Source of the DNA: Streptomyces sp. NBC_01210
GTDB taxonomy: Bacteria > Actinomycetota > Actinomycetes > Streptomycetales > Streptomycetaceae
Assembly: GCF_036010325.1 (NCBI RefSeq)
Contig: NZ_CP108550.1
Coordinates: forward strand, 1-64,000
Direction: 5' to 3'
DNA: 64,000 bases
In this document: piece by piece, positions 59,940 to 64,000 of the stretch
Layout: every line of letters starts with the position of its first letter
Position numbering within the stretch: the stretch's first letter is position 1
Made by a program: the position numbers and the translations under genes
Notes under the pieces: model-generated
Told to the model about the DNA's origin: nothing
Databases searched by the model: none
Seen by the model: the letters and a program-made list of their open reading frames with translations, nothing else

Positions 59940-60212
59940 TCACCCGATCACCCGAGTGATTCGCGCGCCGCTCAGCTGCAGCACCGATACCGCCAGCGTT
60001 TCAGGGAATTTGGCGGCATCAACGCGGGATCCCCGAGGGCGCTTCACGATCTGCCCCGTGTTGATCTCGCCAAGCCGGATCGGGGGCCGCTTCGGACGGG
60101 GCTTCCTGGCGGACTTCTTCACCACTCTCGAAGTCTTCGCGTCCAGCCGGTTCCCAATCTGGGAACTACCACGGACCACCCAGACCGACGACGCTAACGG
60201 ACGGAAGTTCAC
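59940..60212 (-). CDS. Short basic protein, unrecognised
   Basis: This encodes 90 residues from GTG 60212, with GTGAGGG upstream. The third codon positions are mostly G or C, as in coding sequence. The centre is strongly basic (VVKKSARKPRPKRPPIRLGE), and the end reads LAVSVLQLSGARITRVIG. It could be a nucleic-acid-binding peptide or a gene fragment. Low certainty. Confidence 0.3.
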   Translation of the reverse strand: MNFRPLASSVWVVRGSSQIGNRLDAKTSRVVKKSARKPRPKRPPIRLGEINTGQIVKRPRGSRVDAAKFPETLAVSVLQLSGARITRVIG

Positions 60213-60294
60213 ACGGGAACCCTCACGCTTCAGCGCGGGAGCTCCACACAGCTCGGGTCACGTTTCCGCAGGTCAGAGAATTCCGTCGGTAGCC

Positions 60295-61396
60295 CATGGT
60301 CCCAGACCACCGGGCTCGACCGTGCGCGAGTCGACCTGCTCCCCGCACCCGCGGGGATGGTCCCATCTGGAAGGGCTAGGTTGGCGCCTACGAGGGCTGC
60401 TCCCCGCACCCGCGAGGACGTTCCCATTTCGTACGGCTCGGTCTCGGCCAGCGCTGGCTGCTCCCCGCACCGGGATGGTCCCCTCAAGGTGCTGCTGCTC
60501 GTCTAGAGCGTGCTCTGCTCCCCGCACCCGCGGGGATGGTCCCTCCAGGTTGAAGTCGTTCCGGTTCTCGCCAAGCTGCTCCCCGCACCCGCGGGGATGG
60601 TCCCCCGGCGCTCGAACCCGGCGACGTGATCCGCGTCTGCTCCCCGCACCCGCGGGGATGGTCCCGACGTCCCGGACACTCAGACGTACGGCGCCGGCTG
60701 CTCCCCGCACCCGCGGGGATGGTCCGACGGTGGGCTTGTCGTCTCGCACGAACGTCCGCTGCTCCCGCACCCGCGGGGATGGTCCCGACCGCACCGTTTC
60801 CACCGAACCGGAGCTGGCCTGCTCCCCGCACCCGCGGGGATGGTCCCTCGGAGAGCGCGCCCGCCAGTCGGATCCGGCACTGCTCCCCGCACCCGCGGGG
60901 ATGGTCCCATGCGGAGTTCGGTGGCGTAGGTGTGGGAGCTCTGCTCCCCGCACCCGCGGGGATGGTCCCGTGCCGGTGGTCAAGTCGTAGTGGACGTGGG
61001 CCTGCTCCCCGCACCCGCGGGGATGGTCCCCTGATCCCAGGCCCGATCGCAGACGCCCTCGGCTGCTCCCCGCACCCGCGGGGATGGTCCCTGGGCCTCC
61101 TGGTCCTGCGGGTTCTGGGAGTCCTGCTCCCCGCACCCGCGGGGATGGTCCCCGGTCGTGGAGCTCCGCCGCACCACGCAGACCCTGCTCCCCGCACCCG
61201 CGGGGATGGTCCCGCGCTGGGCTCGCCCGCGCTCGGCGCCGTGGTCTGCTCCCCGCGCCCGCGGGGATGGTCCCTGGGACATCAAGATCAGCCTGTGCTC
61301 GGCCCGCTGCTCCTCGCACTCGCGGGGATGGTCCCGACTGCGACCCGTCCCGCACCCCGGCCTGTAACTGCTCCCCGCACCTGCAGGGATGGTCCC
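60295..61396 (+). CRISPR. CRISPR array 6, type I-E, 18 repeats plus a partial, leaderless
   Basis: A partial repeat (CATGGTCCC, 60295-60303) precedes a spacer shared with array 1 (60304-60335), then 18 repeats from 60336 to 61396. Several are degenerate: repeat 2 (GAGGACGTTCCC), repeat 3 (4-bp deletion), repeat 8 (one C missing), and the last three. Array 6 is thus cut at its leader-side end and decaying at its far end. Confidence 0.95.
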
Positions 61397-61407
61397 CACC
61401 CGACGCT

Positions 61408-63174
61408 TCACGAAGCTACGTCCTCGCTCAGCGGCTGCGCGGCGAGCTGCGCCAGGTGCGCCGACCAGTCGCCGGTCCGTTCCGGCTGCGCCACGGCGGG
61501 GGTGGCCTCACCGGTGAAGCCACCGAGCTCGGTGAGCTCGGTACGGCAGGGCTTGCACAATCCGTCCTCGAGGGCCGGGCCGGTCAGGAAGATGCGGCAC
61601 CCGCACTCGCCGCAGGACCCGCGCGGCGGACCCTCCAGTTCACGCGGTGCCGGCAGCGAAGCGGCTCCCCCGTTGATGGCCCGCTGGAGTTCGTAATCCG
61701 GGCAAGTCCCCGTCGGGCCGGGCTTGCTGCCGTGATCGGGGCACAGGCCCCGATCGATGTGCTGAGCCCGCCGGCGGGCGGCGAACTTATCGGCGACGAC
61801 TTCGGCGCACACCGCGCAGCGCTCGCCGTTCGACCAGCGCACCCCTGACTCGCAGTCCAGGTGCCCGCAGCCCCAACGCGGCAACGCCACCCCGAGCAGC
61901 CACCAACCCGGGTCACGGATCTCCGAGGCCATCACCTTGGCGAACCGGGCGGTCAGCCGGTAGTGCAGCCGCTCAGCGTCCATCCCCCCCGCCAGCTGAC
62001 GGCCGACCTCCCGGGCGATCTTCCGCTCCACGAACGGGTTGCCCACCCGTGCCATCAGCCAGCGCACCGGCTCCAGCACAGCATGGATCTGAGCGTCGAA
62101 GGTCAGCTGCGGTCCGGTGTACGACGACCGCGCCGACCCCCCGCCGCTGCGGCGCTTTTCGTCGTTCGGCTTCGAGGGGGAGGGATGGGTCTTCTCATCC
62201 GCGCGCAGCGCGAGACCACCCGGCGCATTTGGACGCGCCTTCGCGTCAGCCGGATGTTCCACAGCCTCTACCACCAGTACCTCGCCTACGGCGGATGAGA
62301 AAAGCGCGCGCTCGTCATCAGGTGAGTCAGTCCTAGGTGATTCCCTATTCGCGAGGGATCCCTCACCAACTTGGGAACCCGATCCCTCATCAACTTGGGA
62401 ACTACCCGAGCCGTCCGCAGCGTCGTCGACGGGATCCTGCGGGCACTCCTGGGCCGTCTCCGGTGCCGCGTCCGCGACCGGTTCGCAGACCGCCCCGGCG
62501 GCCGTCGGGGCGATGTCGTGGGCGATAAACCGGTGCCGCCCCTGCCTGCCCGCCCGCCGCTGCACCGTCACCCAGAAAGCGGCCTCCAGCTCATCCACGA
62601 CCTTCCCGGCCGCCGTCACCGTGATGGGCCGCCCGGCCTTCTTGCCCGAGTAGTGCAGCAAGTAGCCGGCCAACTCGCTCTCGGTCAGCGCGATGCCCAT
62701 CTGCTCCGCGTACGCCATGACCGCGTACGCGCGCAGTTGCCGGGGCGTGAGGTCCTCCGCGGCCGCCACCGGCAGCCACACGAACGCCTCCGCACGCTTC
62801 ACCGGCCGCGTCCGGCGCACCGCCGACGTGCCACGGCCGCCCCGCAACGTCCGGCGCACCGACGCCAGCTCGATCACGCCGTCCGGCGCCGGGCGCGACA
62901 GCAGGGTGAGGCCGCGCTCCACCGAAGACGTCGACAGCCCCAGGTACGAGGCGATCGTCGACGCCTTCGCCTGGCATCCTTCCGGCCGCGCCCCGAGCGC
63001 CTTCACCTTCACATACACGCTCAGCGCGACATCGGCGTAGGCCGCCGACGACACCAGCCGCATCGGCACCTTCACCCGCTGCCGGCGAACCGGCGCATCA
63101 GAAGCCGGCAGAGCATCGTCCGAATGGCGGCGTGGCCGTGGCAGGTGGCCCTGGGAGCTACCAGGATCGTGCAT
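61408..63174 (-). CDS. Plasmid double winged-helix protein with zinc ribbons
   Basis: About 588 residues from ATG 63174; ATG 63258 and the longer frame to 63303 are alternatives, with no clear ribosome binding site. The N-terminal part holds a winged helix (AKASTIASYLGLSTSSVERG then LTLLSRPAPDGVI) and a second helical domain (LRAYAVMAYAEQMGIALTES then ELAGYLLHYSGKKAGRP). A disordered acidic linker follows. The C-terminal 200 residues have Cys pairs (WGCGHLDCESG, CAVCAEVV, GSCGECGCRIF, CKPCRTEL) forming zinc ribbons. Similar proteins occur on Streptomyces linear plasmids and may serve replication or transcription. Confidence 0.7.
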   Translation of the reverse strand: MHDPGSSQGHLPRPRRHSDDALPASDAPVRRQRVKVPMRLVSSAAYADVALSVYVKVKALGARPEGCQAKASTIASYLGLSTSSVERGLTLLSRPAPDGVIELASVRRTLRGGRGTSAVRRTRPVKRAEAFVWLPVAAAEDLTPRQLRAYAVMAYAEQMGIALTESELAGYLLHYSGKKAGRPITVTAAGKVVDELEAAFWVTVQRRAGRQGRHRFIAHDIAPTAAGAVCEPVADAAPETAQECPQDPVDDAADGSGSSQVDEGSGSQVGEGSLANRESPRTDSPDDERALFSSAVGEVLVVEAVEHPADAKARPNAPGGLALRADEKTHPSPSKPNDEKRRSGGGSARSSYTGPQLTFDAQIHAVLEPVRWLMARVGNPFVERKIAREVGRQLAGGMDAERLHYRLTARFAKVMASEIRDPGWWLLGVALPRWGCGHLDCESGVRWSNGERCAVCAEVVADKFAARRRAQHIDRGLCPDHGSKPGPTGTCPDYELQRAINGGAASLPAPRELEGPPRGSCGECGCRIFLTGPALEDGLCKPCRTELTELGGFTGEATPAVAQPERTGDWSAHLAQLAAQPLSEDVAS

Positions 63175-63334
63175 ATAGGGCGAAGGGTGAGTATGGGGCG
63201 GTGCATGATCAGGAAATGCCTCACTTGCTGGCCGCAGAGTCGGCAGATTCTGCGCCATTCGGGCATCGGGGAGCTGGAAAATGGCAGCGCGATGCTGCAC
63301 CATGACTCTCGTGCTCCTTCATCTGGAGGAGGAC

Positions 63335-63481
63335 ATGAAAAAGGCACCTTTGGCGCCACTGCTGGGGAGCAGTAATCGACCTGTTCGAAGCCGGACGGCA
63401 ATCCGGGTCGAACAACTCCTCCGGGAGGCCTCACAAGCCTCACGGAGAGCACATCGGGCGCTGGGCCTTGGTGACGGCTAA
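63335..63481 (+). CDS. Small basic protein
   Basis: This encodes 48 residues. ATG 63335 has a strong GGAGGAGG motif just upstream. The sequence is basic and helical (APLAPLLGSSNRPVRSRTAI then RVEQLLREASQASRRAHRAL). No family was recognised. It is divergent from the large plasmid protein. Confidence 0.5.
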   Translation: MKKAPLAPLLGSSNRPVRSRTAIRVEQLLREASQASRRAHRALGLGDG

Positions 63482-63594
63482 TCACCAGGGGCCGACTGGC
63501 CCGGGCGGCGCGGACCGCGCCGCCTCACAGGACTACGTCAAACCAACCTCCTGAGCCTCGACAGAGTTGCGTCCCGATACGGGGACAGAACGAG

Positions 63595-63643
63595 AGCACC
63601 CCACCGGAGCGACGCATACGCATCGCTTCCACGGTGGGGTGCT
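63595..63643. repeat. Perfect inverted repeat
   Basis: AGCACCCCACCG (63595-63606) and CGGTGGGGTGCT (63632-63643) are exact inverses around a 25-nt loop. It may be a terminator for the small gene upstream or an operator. Confidence 0.5.
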
Positions 63644-63737
63644 GTGTGTCCGCAAGCAGGAACGGGTACCCTGCATCTTGCGTCCGCCTTTCTTTGCCAA
63701 AGGTGGTTCGCCGGACCGGGGGACTCCCCCGGTCGAG

Positions 63738-63775
63738 AGCCCCGGGACTTGCCTAAGGTCCGCGGGGCTTTTTTC
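63738..63775 (+). terminator. Rho-independent terminator with T-tract
   Basis: AGCCCCGGGAC pairs with GTCCGCGGGGCT and is followed by six T. This is the only canonical hairpin plus T-tract terminator seen in the window. No gene was recognised in 63482-63737 or in 63776-64000. Confidence 0.8.
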
Positions 63776-64000
63776 TATGAAGAAATAGATCAAGTCCGAC
63801 GACACCCTACTCCCCCGAACAGTCACGTGTGTACGGCTGATGACAACGTGTCGGACCCATGATTGATAGCGCCTCACCATCGCGATCGACTCCATTTCGG
63901 GGGCGCGAGGCCTCACTTCCGCTCACCCGATCACACGCAGACCATCCAGCGAAGGCGCTGCCGCAGAAACGACGCTCGTGTCCCGGGAGGCGGGAGACAA

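Noticed and set aside
63700..64000. A second telomere at the right end of the window
   Set aside because: No chain of hairpins is seen and the sequence contains an ordinary terminator; the window probably just stops here.
1..64000. tRNA or rRNA genes
   Set aside because: No cloverleaf with conserved TTC loop and acceptor stem, and no rRNA block, was found when reading the intergenic regions.

Overview
The window reads as one arm of a linear Streptomyces plasmid or a similar high-GC actinomycete linear replicon. The grounds are high GC with strong third-position GC bias, a complete tap-tpg telomere replication operon (10.2-13.0 kb), a second terminal-protein-like gene (7.3-7.9 kb), and a run of GCTGCGC-centred palindromes in the first 240 bases that resembles a Streptomyces subtelomere. 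No tRNA, rRNA or housekeeping gene was recognised.

Layout. 0-3.6 kb: palindrome tract, two winged-helix (RepL-like) genes bracketed by a family of TTGTTCT/AGAACAA palindromes, then debris of a pSAM2-like integrative element (rep end, xis, int start) and a group II intron 3' end. 3.6-13.6 kb: small envelope or secreted proteins, a tpg paralogue, a GNAT acetyltransferase, a SLATT-type membrane protein, tpg, tap and a Phd/RelE toxin-antitoxin pair. 13.7-22.1 kb: zinc-finger/double-HTH regulator plus sigma-like protein, an unknown gene coupled to a second SLATT protein, a frameshifted secreted protease and a second group II intron end. 22.2-30.6 kb: defence-like genes: a STAND NTPase, a PIN toxin with its antitoxin, a TIGR02391-like HEPN protein and an XRE-ImmA/IrrE regulator with its partner.

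30.7-43.1 kb is a scrambled mobile zone: a short CRISPR array hit by an insertion sequence, a second identical inverted copy of that IS, an orphan histidine kinase between them, and pieces of IS5-like and IS21-like transposases, at least three tyrosine recombinase ends and a class II ribonucleotide reductase. 43.1-61.4 kb is a complete type I-E CRISPR-Cas locus (cas3-cse1-cse2-cas7-cas5-cas6e-cas1-cas2, all on minus) with five arrays: three consecutive leader-array units beside cas3 and two leaderless arrays, interrupted by a Uma2 nuclease gene and a pentapeptide-repeat membrane protein. 61.4-64.0 kb holds a large plasmid-type double winged-helix zinc-ribbon protein, a small basic ORF and a strong terminator.

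How the parts relate. Tap and Tpg would patch the ends of the replicon. Cascade, Cas3 and the arrays give adaptive immunity. The STAND, SLATT, HEPN, PIN and XRE-ImmA genes look like abortive or stress-type defence, but that is inference. Duplicated array blocks, shared spacers and relic genes show the region is recombining actively. Functional calls rest on recognised motifs and gene order only; no database search was run.
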